The position numbers were made by a program, and so were the translations under genes. From Siderastrea radians (taxonomy: Eukaryota > Cnidaria > Anthozoa > Scleractinia > Rhizangiidae): a stretch of DNA of 64,000 nucleotides. The notes under the pieces are model-generated. The model searched no databases. It saw nothing but the letters and a program-made list of their open reading frames with translations, and was not told where the DNA came from. Of this stretch, positions 44,858 to 56,769 are shown one piece after another (the stretch's first letter is position 1; the number at the start of each line of letters is the position of its first letter). The DNA lies in NCBI GenBank assembly GCA_964017195.1, contig OZ024898.1, positions 16,856,475 to 16,920,474 of the forward strand. Reading direction: 5' to 3'.

Positions 44858-45397
44858 ACCATATTTCCTCGAATAAGGGCCCGGCACTTATTTAAAATTT
44901 TGGCTAAAAGGAGGAGTGCTTATTGGAAGGAGGGCGCTTAATCGAGGTGGGCGCTTATTACGCTTTCCTGTCAAGGAACCGTAACTTCATTTTGGCAAAA
45001 TCTTTAATAGAAAAACAAAAACTACAACATCCACATAAATGTATCGTCAATATTAATGCCTTTCGTTTGTTGAAATAGAGGTTGGTAATCAAGCATACCA
45101 TAGTCACACTTTACACACTTAACACACAGATGTGTTGGTATGCATGTTTGTAAAATATTGAGTGATTATCTCATTATCCTCGATGTCATCCTCGTCAGTG
45201 GTATGCAAATCGTCGCATTTCTCTTGATCTAGTAAATAAAGTGGCAATAGAAACAGGTTTTCCTTGTATCCCTACTATTTAAGAAAGTGAGGGGGGAGGG
45301 GAGGGGGGCGCTCGTTCAATATTATGGCCAAGGGGGTCGGTGCTTATTCGGGGTAGGGTGCTTATTAGAGCGTGGGCGCTTATTCAAGGAAATACGT
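44858..45397. mobile_element. ~540-bp inverted-repeat element (MITE-like) rich in GCGCTTATT
   Basis: The left end ATATTTCCTCGAATAAGG and the right end, reverse complement CGTATTTCCTTGAATAAGCG, are inverted repeats; both are followed inward by GCACTTATT/GCGCTTATT motifs repeated about six times. It has no ORF. Short related stretches (GTATTTTCTCGATTAAATGCC) occur near 43,405 and 47,318. Confidence 0.75.
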
Positions 45398-45399
45398 TA

Positions 45400-45935
45400 A
45401 ACACAACCAGAATGCCTCTTGAATGTTTGGATTTGCACTTTCAATGTTGTGAGTGTGTGCTCTATGATCGAAGCGACCGCAAACCAGTTTTGAGTGCATT
45501 CCTCAAACAAATGGATGTAGGTTCAGGTCTGGAACAGCAAGATGAAGACGTACTCAGCTTTACAATGACAAAATATAATAGTAATATGTGACCTATGTAG
45601 TTTCACCTACAATCCAGAGGCTTAAGTAGAGCTGGTTGTTGGGGTTATGGTGCGATGTGTCCTCCCCAGAAATCGCGACAACACCTGCCATTAAATATCG
45701 AACCTACCCCTCCTCTGGCATCCTGACCTGATCAGATCTAAAATCGAACCAAACGCCTATGCCAGGAAATATTCAGTGCCATTTTGCTAGTTTGATAAAA
45801 ACGTTATTTTCATCATTTTAACATCATTACCTCAATGTCATCATTATTGTTCTTTGGCACTGCAACTGCCATGGGGATGACTTGCCCTTTTTGCCAAACC
45901 AGTCCGATGGGTCTCAAAAACTGGCAGGCAAAAAC
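45400..45935. other. No gene recognised
   Basis: No supported motif on either strand. Confidence 0.4.
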
Positions 45936-45936
45936 T

Positions 45937-46109
45937 TCATGGATCTCCATGAAGTGGGTGAACGAATTTTCTACTTGGGTTCCCAAATATACCAAGTTCA
46001 GCTCGGTGTCTTGAACATATTGTCATGTTGGCACCGTCCTCATGAAAACGGCCAGTACGAGCGACAATCAAATCCTTCTCTGTCAGAATACTATTCTGAG
46101 ACACTTTGA
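45937..46109 (-). pseudogene. Second copy of the MTIC-HRAxLGI exon
   Basis: The minus strand reads ILTEKDLIVARTGRFHEDGA, NMTICSRHRAELGI and NPSRKFVHPLHGDP before a stop. It is the front half of the same repeated motif as at 22,063-22,262, but here with the upstream 'EKDLIVARTGxFHxxG' block. An acceptor-like AG precedes it near 46,105. No downstream half or donor was found. Confidence 0.5.
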
Positions 46110-46159
46110 CTGTCCTTGGATGAGACTTGATATCTTTTTGACAAGAGGTCACGGGAAAA

Positions 46160-47180
46160 AAATTTCATGTCTCTGGGATAACGTGGAGATATGTCACACT
46201 TGTTTTTCGAAAAAGTTGCAAATAAGCAAGAAAGGAACGCCATACTATGGATGACTACGTGCATCGTCGCACGTTTATGAAGTGCAAACCACTTATCAAA
46301 AGGAGGCACAATGTTGTAAGTTACGTAGTAATTTTACATCACGTGACCGTAATGCGTGACATTTGATCTAGTCACCAATACATGTGAACAGATTTATTAA
46401 TTAAGACAGTGAATTATAAATGCGCTAAACTGGAAGACAAGTTTCTAGATTTAATACTGAGATAATAGAACAAAGATTTCACTTAACATTTATGTTTTCT
46501 TAAACGATCATAACCTTCCATAAATGTACTTGCCGCTGACCAAAGTCCTGGGCTCATGTTCCCACGCATTCAGTTTTGAAAGTTTCCAATATCCTCAGAG
46601 TTTACTTGCTTCCGATGCAGGTGAACCAATAATTCAATGTTTCTTTGGTCCAAAATAGAATGGATAATCTTAAGTGGGAGCTCAGGAGTCTATCTATCAA
46701 GGCAAACAATAATGTCAGGGATGAATATGACTTATGATTGATGTGCTTACATGCAGAGTGTGAAGTAAGTGGTGATAAGAACTATTTCTGCAAGGTCGAT
46801 TACGCAAGCTGTGATAATTCAGCAGGGTCTCAAGAGCGATGTACACAACAATACAGTGGCCAGGAAAATTCCTATGTAACACCTCAATGTTTTAGAACTC
46901 AAATATCACCACCGTCCATTTCTATGTTCAGAGTGTTAGAGTAGAATTTGGTGTTATTATTATGACTTTCCCGGGACTTTAAGAAGTATTTCAATGAGTA
47001 TTGTCTCCAGCGAGTTTAACTGCTATAATTAGTATTTACGGACATTTTTAATCTCCAAACAGGCATATGTTATCGTACACTGTAGATGAACAAATGATAG
47101 CGTTCTGTATCTTTCAACGTTCAATTGTAGACAGGGGCATAGCCAGGTTTTCTCACTAGGGGGTCCTGTATGAAGAGTCA
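46160..47180. other. No gene recognised
   Basis: No motif was found on either strand. Confidence 0.4.
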
Positions 47181-47194
47181 CTAATAAACGTGCT

Positions 47195-47865
47195 ATATGT
47201 GGCTGTGCAATAAGCACTGTGCCAATTTGAAAGCCTGTCATTACGTATGGCAATGAATCACTAAACTTAAAAACAAAAAGCATGAGGTAGCTGATTTGCT
47301 GTATTATCATCATTACTGTATTTACTTGATTAAATGCCGCCATCGAATAAACGCTGCACCCAATGAGAAGAATGCTGTGTTTATTCAAGGATTACAAGAA
47401 AAAATAGCAAGTACGGTACAACTCGGGGAATCTACACCATTCTTGGAAATTTATTTTCCTGTATTACAATGTTTCGAAGTTCGAAGTGGCCATACTTTGC
47501 AGCTCTTCCATCAAGCTCTGTCTTCAGAATTTTTGCAATGCGCAGTTCCGTGGTTAAGGCTTTGCCGGTACAACAAACCCAACCTCTCTCTTCCACTTCC
47601 CAGTGATTTGTACAAAGAGTTTGTTTTTGCCTCAAGGATGTACTTCAACAAGGGCGATAGCTCTATGGGAACATGACCAACAAACGTCGTCTTCTCATCC
47701 TGTTTCATTTCTACATGTAGGTACACATCAATAGCGTTAATATCATGTTCTTGTGCTTTGGCTTGCATGTCTGGTACACATTCTAGTACTTAGTGACTCA
47801 TTGCCATACATAATGACAGGCTTTCAAATTGGCACAGTGCTTATTGCACAGCCACAGGAGTCTAT
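47195..47865. repeat. Inverted repeat pair flanking a HIRAN-like exon
   Basis: TGTGGCTGTGCAATAAGCAC through CAATTTGAAAGCCTGTCATTA at 47,195-47,256 recurs in reverse orientation at about 47,795-47,865 with few differences. The arms are about 65 bp and about 540 bp apart. They could be terminal repeats of a small element or an inverted duplication; no target duplication is clear. Confidence 0.7.
47560..47790 (-). pseudogene. HIRAN-like domain exon
   Basis: The minus strand encodes AIDVYLHVEMKQDEKTTFVG, HVPIELSPLLKYIL and RERLGLLYR. The pattern 'N.. A..V.......VGHVP-ELS-L...L' followed by a basic 'R--GL--P' tail resembles HIRAN-type DNA-binding modules, in which 'G(Y/H)(V/I)P' is the hallmark, and is one I recall as multiplied in cnidarian genomes. 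It is followed in another frame by unrelated sequence. It is a single exon-like piece. Confidence 0.45.
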
Positions 47866-48079
47866 GAAGACTTGTGATTCCTGATAACAGTTTCAAACTG
47901 CCCCTTATAATACATTTTGAATGCCACCGATACAGCTCTCACCATTTTCTGATGTTTGGCAGATTCCCTGCAACGTACTGATTTGATAAATAGAAACTGA
48001 AAAAGTGTGGAGTTCTCAACTGAAAATAACAGCACTAGCGCAAGCTAGCTTACAGGAAATCTACTGGGAACCTCCCGCG

Positions 48080-48640
48080 ATTGTTGGATAGTCCTAACCA
48101 ATCAGAGATAAGCATTCCCACACCAGGAAATGCCAGGCTGACACGAGCCACTTGGTGCCACAAGAATGCCTTGTTTTTTATACCCCCTTGCAGGTGCTGG
48201 TGCGATCATACTTGATGGTAACATGGAGCTCCAGAGTAGGCATTTGTTTACAGACCTCTGCTGGCGTTGAAGCACTGCTCATAACTTAAAATGATGCCTC
48301 CCAAGCTTCCCAGGATGTCTGCTTGCCACGGGGTGCAAAAAATGTATGGTCACGCAGAGTGGAAGGCGAGAAGTGTTTGAGACTTCTCCAAACTGATACC
48401 CCTGGAAGTATTGTGAACTGACTGCTCAATCCGGTAAAATGCAGCTACTGCCGTCACGACAACATCTGTGTCAACTGTATTTACTGTTGCCTTATTAAAG
48501 GCCCGTTTTGCAGCATCAACAGCATGCAGTATGAGCCTCACGTTGGCTTCATAATGCTCACAGGGTGCTAGGTCAATAGTGTCACTTTGTCATCCAAGGA
48601 CATCCTCAATGGTGATTAGCTGCTCGACCAGGTAATGAAA
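48080..48640 (-). pseudogene. PIN-like multi-copy gene, fragment 2
   Basis: The minus strand reads RLILHAVDAAKRAFNKATVN with TVDTDVVVTAVAAF, then in another frame FFAPRGKQTSWEAWEA and LELHVTIKYDRTSTCKGV. The 'EADTRMLLHAxDAAKRG', 'TVDTDVVVxAV' and 'YDRTS' blocks are those of a cnidarian family with a PIN/FEN-like acidic core that I recall as transposon-associated. The 'FHAFTGCD' block is missing, and stops interrupt. Related to but not the same gene as 52,955-55,506. Confidence 0.55.
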
Positions 48641-48989
48641 AGGCTCCTCCTGCACCATTTGGAAGCTAAGAGAGTTTAGATTCCTCTGTACACGACATTT
48701 TGGAGATCAGCATGCATTAATGACAGTGCCTTCTAATACAGAGGACCAGAGGTGTTTTTGCACAGTTTATGAGCACGTGGAAGCCCACTTGCGGAAAACG
48801 GTAACTTTGTTTATAAGCAATGTAAGTCCTTTGATGCCAGAGGTTTTTTCTTCTTCTCTAGGTGTTGCCGCCTCGCGGCTCTCTTTTTTGTTTCTGAAGA
48901 AGAGAAAACAACCTCTTAGTATTGTTATTTGTTTTAGATACTAGAGAGCTTGGGCTGTGGTGCTAAGTTGGCAGTCAATGCAAATGGTT

Positions 48990-49200
48990 TTATTGACTCT
49001 CTTACCAATTGATTGATCTATTTGATCAATAGATCAATCAATCGACTGATCGATTGGTTGATTAATTGATTGTTTGAATGACTTGATCGATTGTTGCATA
49101 GATGGGGATCAATCTTTTAGTCCAAATCAATCTATCAATTAATCAATCAAATAATGAATCAATCACTCAATCAATCAGACGGTCAATTGTTTGATGAAAT
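48990..49200. repeat. (GATT/AATC)-rich low-complexity stretch with opposed arms
   Basis: GATTGATT-like runs at 49,010-49,095 are followed after a ~40-bp spacer by AATCAATC-like runs at 49,125-49,190. The two can pair as an imperfect long hairpin. No gene. Confidence 0.8.
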
Positions 49201-50240
49201 AATTAGACAGTAAACAACACACAGTCCTCATATTGGAAATTTAACCATTTTTCTTTAAGTTACTTGAGTGCAGACTAATTTCCTCAAAGATCCCTTTTTC
49301 TCACGGGTTCACCTTTTATCAGCAACTGGTCTTACCTATTATTCTTTAATTGAATAGTGCACTCGTTTAGCATTTTAAATGGCTTAGGGAACTTCCTATC
49401 CCAGGAGGTAAAAGGCATGACACAGGAATGCTTCGAGATTCTGGTCTTCTGGCAGTTTTAGAGAATCACGCCATTTCACCCACTGGCCATGCCATGTACC
49501 TGTATGGGGATCCCACATACCCACTTAGGGTCCACTTGCAACATGCATTTAGATGTTGAGTGGATCTTTGGTGATGTGATAAAGTCATTTAAATCACTTT
49601 AAAAGCAACTTGAAAATAGGCCTCAGTTCAGTTGGGAAATGTACATTGTATTTGCATTGATTTGGAATGCTATTACTTGCATGTATGCAAATCAGACATC
49701 AGAGGTTTTTGACCTGGAACCTCCAACTGTAAATGAATACTTTTCTTGAAACACTGTGTGGCTTAAATAACATATTCCACATTTTTCTTATTGTGTAGTT
49801 CCAGGACATATCCATAACTCCCCCCATGGAAGTTTGTTTGATGAACCACCCTCCCCCCAAAGAAATTTCAGTTAAGCTTCATACTTTGCTTCTAAAATGT
49901 TGGCTTTTAAGACCCCCTCCCCTAGAAATTTCCAATGACCTTCAGTGGTTTGGATATGGATTTTTTCTGGAACTACACATTCTACAGAACATGTTCTTGA
50001 TCAGTATCAAATTAAATTAAACAACGCCAAACCACTCGTGTTCGATTGGCGTGTAAGTGATCAAATGTGAAAAATTTTCTGAAAAAAAAAACAATGACAT
50101 GCTTTCTGAATGAGAATAGTTCTGTCACTAGGTTAAACTGCAATAAAAATGTTGTTTTGATTCTGAACAACAGTGTTGTTCAAATAGTCTACAATGTAGA
50201 AATGTAAACACAATAGTAAATTATAGCATAACAGTTATTC
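49200..50240. other. No gene recognised
   Basis: No motif was found. Confidence 0.4.
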
Positions 50241-50570
50241 GTGAAGAAGTTTGCTAATTAAATCCATCATCATCTGGTGCTGCTCATCATACCCTCTTGC
50301 CTTTTGGCTGCTTCAACTTCCCATTTTCTCTTTTCTTCTTGTTCTTTCTTTCTCATATCCAGCTCCTGCCTCCTCAGGTCAAACTCCATTTCATTTCTCC
50401 CTTTTAGATGCTCATTGGGGTCACTAGAAGATCGCCTGGACTTTTTTGGTTCCTTATCCTGTTCCCGAGTCTTCCAAGTTTTAGTGTCTGAAAGCTATTC
50501 TATGGCGTTCTTTTTCATGTCAAGGGCCTTGCTTTGAGCTTGTTTTGGCACGACATGGAAAGCCATTTAT
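50240..50570 (-). pseudogene. Coiled-coil tail of a Myb/SANT-like or Harbinger-type ORF
   Basis: The minus strand encodes KTREQDKEPKKSRRSSSDPN, then a helix of charged residues (FDLRRQELDMRKKEQEEKRK, WEVEAAKRQE) and, after a one-base frame change, EQHQMMMDLISKLL. A stop also lies in IE*LSDTK. The order (basic Ser-rich linker, Glu/Lys/Arg coiled coil, Q-M-M tail) is common at the C-terminus of Myb/SANT-like proteins, including PIF/Harbinger ORF2 products. No DNA-binding domain is visible. Confidence 0.4.
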
Positions 50571-50579
50571 AGCAACTTT

Positions 50580-52950
50580 ATGACCTGCAAGGTTTTCCTG
50601 AGAAACCCTAGTAATCAGAAATGAGAACTGTAATTGCTTTAAAAAGTGATCGCTTGTATTGAAATATTGGAGCAGTTCAAGAAAATAGACATTTATCTTG
50701 CATTGTACACTATTTTAGTTGAACAGGAATCAAGGATATGAAAAAGAATTAAACAATTTCCCGTGTACAAACATACACTGCTGTACCTAAAGACATGATT
50801 TTTTTTTGGCATTTAAATAAAAATATCTCAAAGTAAAATTTTTAACTTTTCTTAAAATCGCGATATATTGTACACATACTCGACCATGTGCCATTTGAGT
50901 TTAAGTATTGACAAATGGGGGTCACTGAGCTCGTTTAGGAGAAAACGACCTGTTATTCCTCTGAACTGCTATGCTTTCATAGGAAAACTAACAAGTTCCG
51001 AAGGTGTGTCCGCTAATTGCGCAAAACAAATTATGTGCAGAAAGGATGTGCAATGCAATTGAAGGGAATCAGCTTAAAGTCTATCTCAATCTGGCCAGCC
51101 TAGCCAGCGGGCAGACTCTCTTGGGGCCCCAAAAGAGCTTTCTCTACAACCCACAGCATGTACTTTACAAATGTAAATGCTAACAAATTAATACAGTTCG
51201 GTTTTATTAATAATCCGCCGAAGTTTTTTTGCTGAACTGTGTGGCTTGGAAAGAAAAAGTAGTTGATCATGATGGGAAGACAAAAATTTAAGAACCCAAC
51301 ACTGCATAGAAGAAAATATATGCAAAGCGTACGTTGTAGAGACGTCTAGCAATTCACACATAGGCATCAAATGGTGAGACAAGATAAGATGGTCTAATTT
51401 TAGCACAGGCAAAGGAAAATCAATTCACTCGTATTTAAAACCAGTGTCACATATCATATCATATTTTATGACTTAATTTTTTTAATTGCTATTTCGAAAG
51501 CCTTTCAAATCATCTCCTACAAAGATTTTCTTTCCCTTTACCTCTTACACAGCAATAAATTAAAACTCAGCGGAGACGAGACGAAATTGTCCAGGAACTA
51601 AAACAAGGGCACTGTACGATTTCTAGTGTAGAACTGAAGTGACCACGCGAGCCACATGGAAGATCAAGTCAGAATTGATTTATTTCCTAATTCCCCTGTC
51701 AGGTTACAGGTAAACGTCACTAGTTGAAGATTAACATCACATCTTCCCCTCCGACCAAAAACTGTCAATCCATTAAAAAAACCAATACGTAATGAAAATT
51801 AGAATTCAGCAGTAAAACAACAACAATTAGTATTTTTTCTTAGCTGTTGCTGAGGTGATTTTTTTTGCTGTCTACAAATCATGTCTTTTGGGGGCTCTCC
51901 TTAACTGTCCCAATCTGGCTCTGACACAGGACAGCCTCTGCCTTGGTTCTAGGTTAAGGTCATGGAAAAAGCTCTCCATTAAACGTGGAAAGAGTTTAAA
52001 CACTCACTAAGAACAAACCTTTCGGAAATGGAAAGCAGATATAGTGACTACAGTGTTGTTACTTTCAAGTGATGGGTCCTATAAGTTGTCGAAGTTTTGG
52101 AGTTTTAATTTGGCACAGGTCTCTGAAAAGTTTAGAAATGAGTTCCCCAAAAGTTTTGTGTTTCACTTCCCCACCAATGCAGCACCAGTTTCTTTAGAAG
52201 GTAACCACCTTGTTAGTTGTAAAAGTGGGTGATGGGCCTTTGAGCAAAGCCATCCGTGGATGTGAAAGAGAGGTCGATGTTTTCTGAAGTCACTTCCAGT
52301 TGCGTACTATAGGAAAGGGCCTACTGCTGTGGAATCCAACGCGTGTATCAACTTCTGCAGGAACTCAAGGCATCGCCTCTGCCGCATCTCTTGGCTGACA
52401 TGAGATTGTTTTTAACACGTTTATGGCTGTTGGCATTTTCACTGAGAAGAGGTCAATGATGGTTTCCGGTCTTCTAAATTGCTCCAGCTCTCTTAATTCT
52501 AGTCCAGTCATTTTGTGGAAAAAAATCGGTTAACTGCAACTAATTGCAACAAAAGGTATCTCAACGGTTTTTAACTTAGAAAACTATCCTTAATAACATA
52601 TCAAAAGTCCGAAAAAATCCCAACAGGGGAAGTTGCCATAAACGGGATTTATTGAGAGGCTCTGAATCCAGTTTCATTTCAGCATGGGAATGAGGCTGAC
52701 TGGAGCTTTTGTTATAACGTGCATGAAAATGTCTTCAACTTCATAAAATACGATAAAATTTTAACCGTATAACAACTTAAATGTTAAAAGTTCATATGCC
52801 ATGTGTTTTACGTTAAAATGGGATATATTTTGGGGGAATAAAAGCTGTATATTACTCGTGGGTCCGGGCTGTGCAAAATGTTCCTATCCGCGGTTAGTTG
52901 TGTGTGTCTGGAGTGCTTCCTTTTCATTTTTCTTGAATCTTGCTTGTTGA
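50580..52950. other. No gene recognised
   Basis: No coding motif was supported across 2.4 kb. A minus-strand frame near 52,500-52,390 (LRELEQFRRPETIIDLFSVK) looks protein-like but I cannot place it. Confidence 0.35.
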
Positions 52951-52954
52951 ATTG

Positions 52955-55506
52955 GTTTTAATTATCCCGATGCCTATTGCGACGTCTTTGTAGCGGACTT
53001 CCATGTAGTAAGGAGAAGTGATCGCCTATGGACAGCATTGTCAATGGAACTTGTGATTAAACAAGTGCTCACGCGAAGCCTGAAGACAAGTGAAGGCCTA
53101 ACGAGAAGAAGAGGCATCACTGAGCAGCAGCAACTTATCTGGCTGTTATCCATGCCGCCCTGTGCTGAGACAAACTGGTTGTTTCAAGGGATCACCGAAG
53201 TGCAATACACAGGGTGTCAAGTTCCTATTTTTTCCTATTCTTTGGGGTCATTCCTATTTTCAAGAAAACCTCCTATTTTTTGGTTCATGGTGTACAAAGA
53301 ATGAAGATTCTTTTGCCAGTCAGTAAGAAGACTTAAAGGATACTTTCAATCTAAGTACTACTCAGAATAAAATTTCCAGGAAAAAAGAAAGAAAACTCAT
53401 AAGGATTTCTTGACTGATGTCTGTAATTTGCCGTATCTATTCCAGTCTGCCTTGGAGAGAGGCAATTTCTTTTTTACACTAAAATACAGATTATTTTGTG
53501 ATCTTTCTATTGTTCCTGTTGATTTGAAGAAAACGTAAGTTGTGTTGAGTTCTTGGAAACCTCAAGTATGCGATTCGTCACATAACACTTGCCGATTATG
53601 CCGATTCATCGCATAACACTTTTTTGAGCAGGGTTGTAAAGAGTGAACTGAAGGTATTGGAGATCATAGGGTTGTGTGGGAGCTGATATGCTGTGTGAGC
53701 TACTTGTGAAATGTCCTATTTTTCTCCTATTTTCCCATGTTTTTTCCTATTTTTTCCCTATTTTTCGTGTTCAAATTTCGTATTTTCCTATTGTTTTGAG
53801 CCTATATGCTGCTTGACACCCTGAATACAACTCGGGTGAGCAGAACAAGGACATGAAAAAAGCCAGACAGAAGCGCAGTATGATGGACACACTCGTTATC
53901 CTCACGACTTAGGCTGACAGGAATCGTTTTACTCCCGACCTTAACCTCAGAAATATCATGACCGGTGCAAAGACTGACAATGCTGTCAATGTTGATCACA
54001 TTAGAGTTACTGGAGAGAAGATATTGACAGGAAAGACAGCTGGTGATTACACTTTTAAGGGGAGTGAGCAGGCTGTCACTCTTGCTTCAAAGTCTCCTGT
54101 CAGGACTGAAAGCGACAACGTGCACATACATCCGCAACTCCTGTTGTAGCGGCTTATTGTTGGTTACAGCAGCCCCGATGACCTGGAGATTTGTTTCGCT
54201 ATGCAATTACACAACGGCTCAGTTTGATTTTACTCTGATGCTGCGGAAACCGCAAAAACCACCTCTTGCGGATGCCCTACGGGCCAAGCTTTCACCCGAT
54301 GCCATATTAATTCCATAAGGCGATGTTCAGCATGTATTGTAGATGGCAGAGTTCTACTGCTCCGAATCTCGTGGCCCCGAAGGTCCGCAACATATCAGGA
54401 TGCTTGTGGTTTATACTGCAGTTATGTAGCTAAGAAATATGGAAATCCTCTCGTTATTTTTCATGGCTTTGACGAGATGTCCACAAAGAACATGACGCAA
54501 CAAAGGAGAGGTGCAGGAAAGCTTACGCAACTGTATAACCTTTAAGAGGGCATGAAAGTTACCCTAAAGGGTCCTAAAGAAGAATGACTTCCTCGCTACT
54601 TCCAAAACAATCAACGGTTCATGAATACGCAAAGATGGTTTCTGCAGAATAGGTACTGTCAAATGTATCAAGCTAAAGGTGACGCTGATGTTCTTATTGT
54701 GATGACAGCTGCAGAATCTGCTTGGGAAAGGATCACAGTACTTGTCGGACTTATTGGTCATTGATGGCATGGATGAGACCTCTCTTTCAAACCAGAACCA
54801 ATTATACTCAAGAAGACGCATCAGGAATGTGAAGACAATTAAAGGGCAACATGTTGTTTTTTCACGCTATTTTGGGATGGGACTTCACCTCCCGTCTCAA
54901 CGGATTTGGCAAAGCTGCAGCGTTGAAGAGATAGGCAACTCTCTACATTCAGAGAGCAAGCTAAAGTGTGTTCGACTTGCATTCACAGTTCCACCGCGGA
55001 TGACATTGGGGCAGCAGGTGAGAATGCAGTAATATCTCTCTACTGTTGAAAGCCGGGATAAAAACCTGAGAGCTTACGATACCAACGATACTGGAGAAAC
55101 TAGCGACCTAGAGTATACAGTTATGGCCCTAGAACCTGCCTCCGACAACGGCAGCAGCTCGGTATCATAGCCTAAGGGTGTACCTACAAGTGAAAAAATG
55201 GAAAGCTGAAGACGAAGGCATGTCATTGGGAGAGTGGGGATGAAAGTGAGCGATGATCAAGTACTCCCTGTGATGACTGACTTACTGGCTGTCCCGGAGT
55301 GTCTTACCTTATCTTCTACGTATCGTCAGTTTCAATCAATCATTGGATTGTGCCAGCGCGATGTTAACCTGCTGCCCTGCCGCAAACGTACCCTGGAGTG
55401 TTCCCTTGCATGTGGTCAATGCAGAGGTAACGCATGCACAAATTCTACCCACCAGTTTGACTATAGGGACCTAGATTTAACATGGGCACTTGAAAAGCCA
55501 AAATAA
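52955..55506 (+). pseudogene. Degraded PIN-like multi-copy cnidarian gene, interrupted by an insertion
   Basis: Blocks on the plus strand in order: FHVVRRSDRLWTALSMELVI with KTSEGLTRRRGITEQQQLIW (53,000-53,205); then past the insertion NKDMKKARQKR, VNVDHIRVTGEKI and KGSEQAVTLASKSPVRTES (53,850-54,120); LRISWPRRSATYQDACGLYC, NPLVIFHGFDEMSTKNMTQQ (54,370-54,510); YQAKGDADVLIVMTAAESAW (54,664-54,735), an acidic PIN/FEN-like core; and a Cys-rich tail LECSLACGQCRGNACTNSTH (55,380-55,460). This is the full block order of a family I recall as very abundant in corals. At least eight frame changes and many stops make it a pseudogene. In the family the Asp-rich core suggests a nuclease fold; function unknown. 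Confidence 0.65.
53210..53823. mobile_element. 614-bp inverted-repeat element with 6-bp target duplication
   Basis: CAGGGTGTCAAG at 53,210 and CTTGACACCCTG ending at 53,823 are perfect 12-bp inverted ends. AATACA flanks both sides (53,204-53,209 and 53,824-53,829). Removing the element and one AATACA restores the PIN-like gene's reading (VQY then SGEQNKDM). Both subterminal regions carry repeats of TTCCTATTTTT in the same orientation. There is no ORF, so it is non-autonomous; IS3EU and Dada elements leave 6-bp duplications, but I do not assign a superfamily. Confidence 0.82.
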
Positions 55507-55509
55507 ATC

Positions 55510-56135
55510 TTCTATGCTTGAGGAAAGTATACGATTTTATTGGAATAAGCCACACGCAGATGAAACGGTCGCCCTATTTGTTCGTAGCGTTTTGTAAAAC
55601 GGAGTTTTGCTTATTTGTATATACTCAACTAGCTACGAAATGTGAAAGGATAATGAAATAAACAGGTATTCTTTGGTGTAGACATACAAGATGTCAAACG
55701 TAAGGGCTGCTAATAGGATTTACCGTGCTTGTACGCATGTTTGGTGACGTTTTTCAAAGAATGAAAGTTTACAGACACATTTCAAATAGGTTCATTTGAC
55801 TTTGGATGAACTGAGTGGAATTCTGGCAATAAAAAAAGCACAATAAAACAATTTCCGGTTTGAGCCTCGTTTTCATGTTGGTCTAGAGCACGAGTTAGCA
55901 TTTGTTTAAATTTGGAGATGTTCCCTTGCATGGATCTTTTGGGACCTTTAGTACGTTGATCTCCACAGTAATTCTAAATCGTCAGCAAAGAGAAAGCTTC
56001 TGTTGCAATTATTTGCAGGTCCAGTCACAAAGTGATTGGACTATTCATCTAATATCTGTGACCAACACTGCGCTATGTATTTTGGTTTCTGTACGAGCTT
56101 CTAATGTGCTAAACGGAATGAAAGAAGTGTTCTCT
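55510..56135. other. No gene recognised
   Basis: No supported motif. Confidence 0.4.
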
Positions 56136-56137
56136 AG

Positions 56138-56401
56138 TCACTCGTTAACTTTAGGTTTGTTAGGGCATTCATCGGCATATTTGGAATGCATGCGTTTAAC
56201 ATTGTCTTTCACCCAACAAGCAGCACAAATATAGCACAGCCATTTCTTTTCCCCTCTAGGCGTGGCATAATGATCCTTAGAATGGGTGCACGAACCCTTC
56301 TGGTATTCGTGACAAAACAACACTGCATTTGAATTTTGGGGGACGGGGCGGTTCTTCTCCTTGGCCTTTAAGATCTGAAAAGCATTCTGCTCATACCTGA
56401 C
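56138..56401 (-). pseudogene. CCCH-like zinc-binding exon
   Basis: The minus strand from an acceptor-like CGTCAG reads YEQNAFQILKAKEKNRP, LFCHEYQKGSCTHSKDHY and YICAACWVKDNVKRMHS before ADECPNK and a stop. The C-x8-C-x5-H start followed by a C-x2-C and a late Cys resembles CCCH-type knuckles found in cnidarian transposon ORFs. It may belong with the MULE fragment at 56,770-57,165, which lies upstream on the same strand. Confidence 0.4.
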
Positions 56402-56769
56402 GTGTTATCTTGTTATCTTGGTTCGCAGAATGCCAAAGATAGCTTGGTAACCTCGCCTGCTCCAACAACACTTAATGTTATTTGTCTGTTTGTAGGGCGC
56501 TTGCGGAGTTCCTAGTTGTAAATAATTTAGTACGCAATTACACCTGTGTATTTATTGTTAACTTACTAGAACTACGATATTACAATAGCAAATTGATGAC
56601 AGTAACCTAAGTACAGAGTTTACGGCAATGAATTCACGATGCTTAATCTTAAGCTACAATTTACGGCAATGAATCGGGTATATATCGAATTGCACTTTAA
56701 CCTACAATTTACAGCATAAATTGTACTTAACCTAAGTGACAATATACAAGAATGGACCATTGAGATAAG

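Noticed and set aside
47296..47676. 126-residue plus-strand frame
   Set aside because: It is the shadow of the HIRAN-like exon on the other strand and has no motif of its own.
48990..49200. A regulatory hairpin or telomere-like repeat
   Set aside because: The opposed GATT/AATC arms are simple low-complexity sequence and the unit is not a telomeric motif.
50277..50537. Plus-strand Ser/Leu/Phe-rich frame as a membrane protein
   Set aside because: The hydrophobic look comes from reading the antisense of a Lys/Glu coiled coil.
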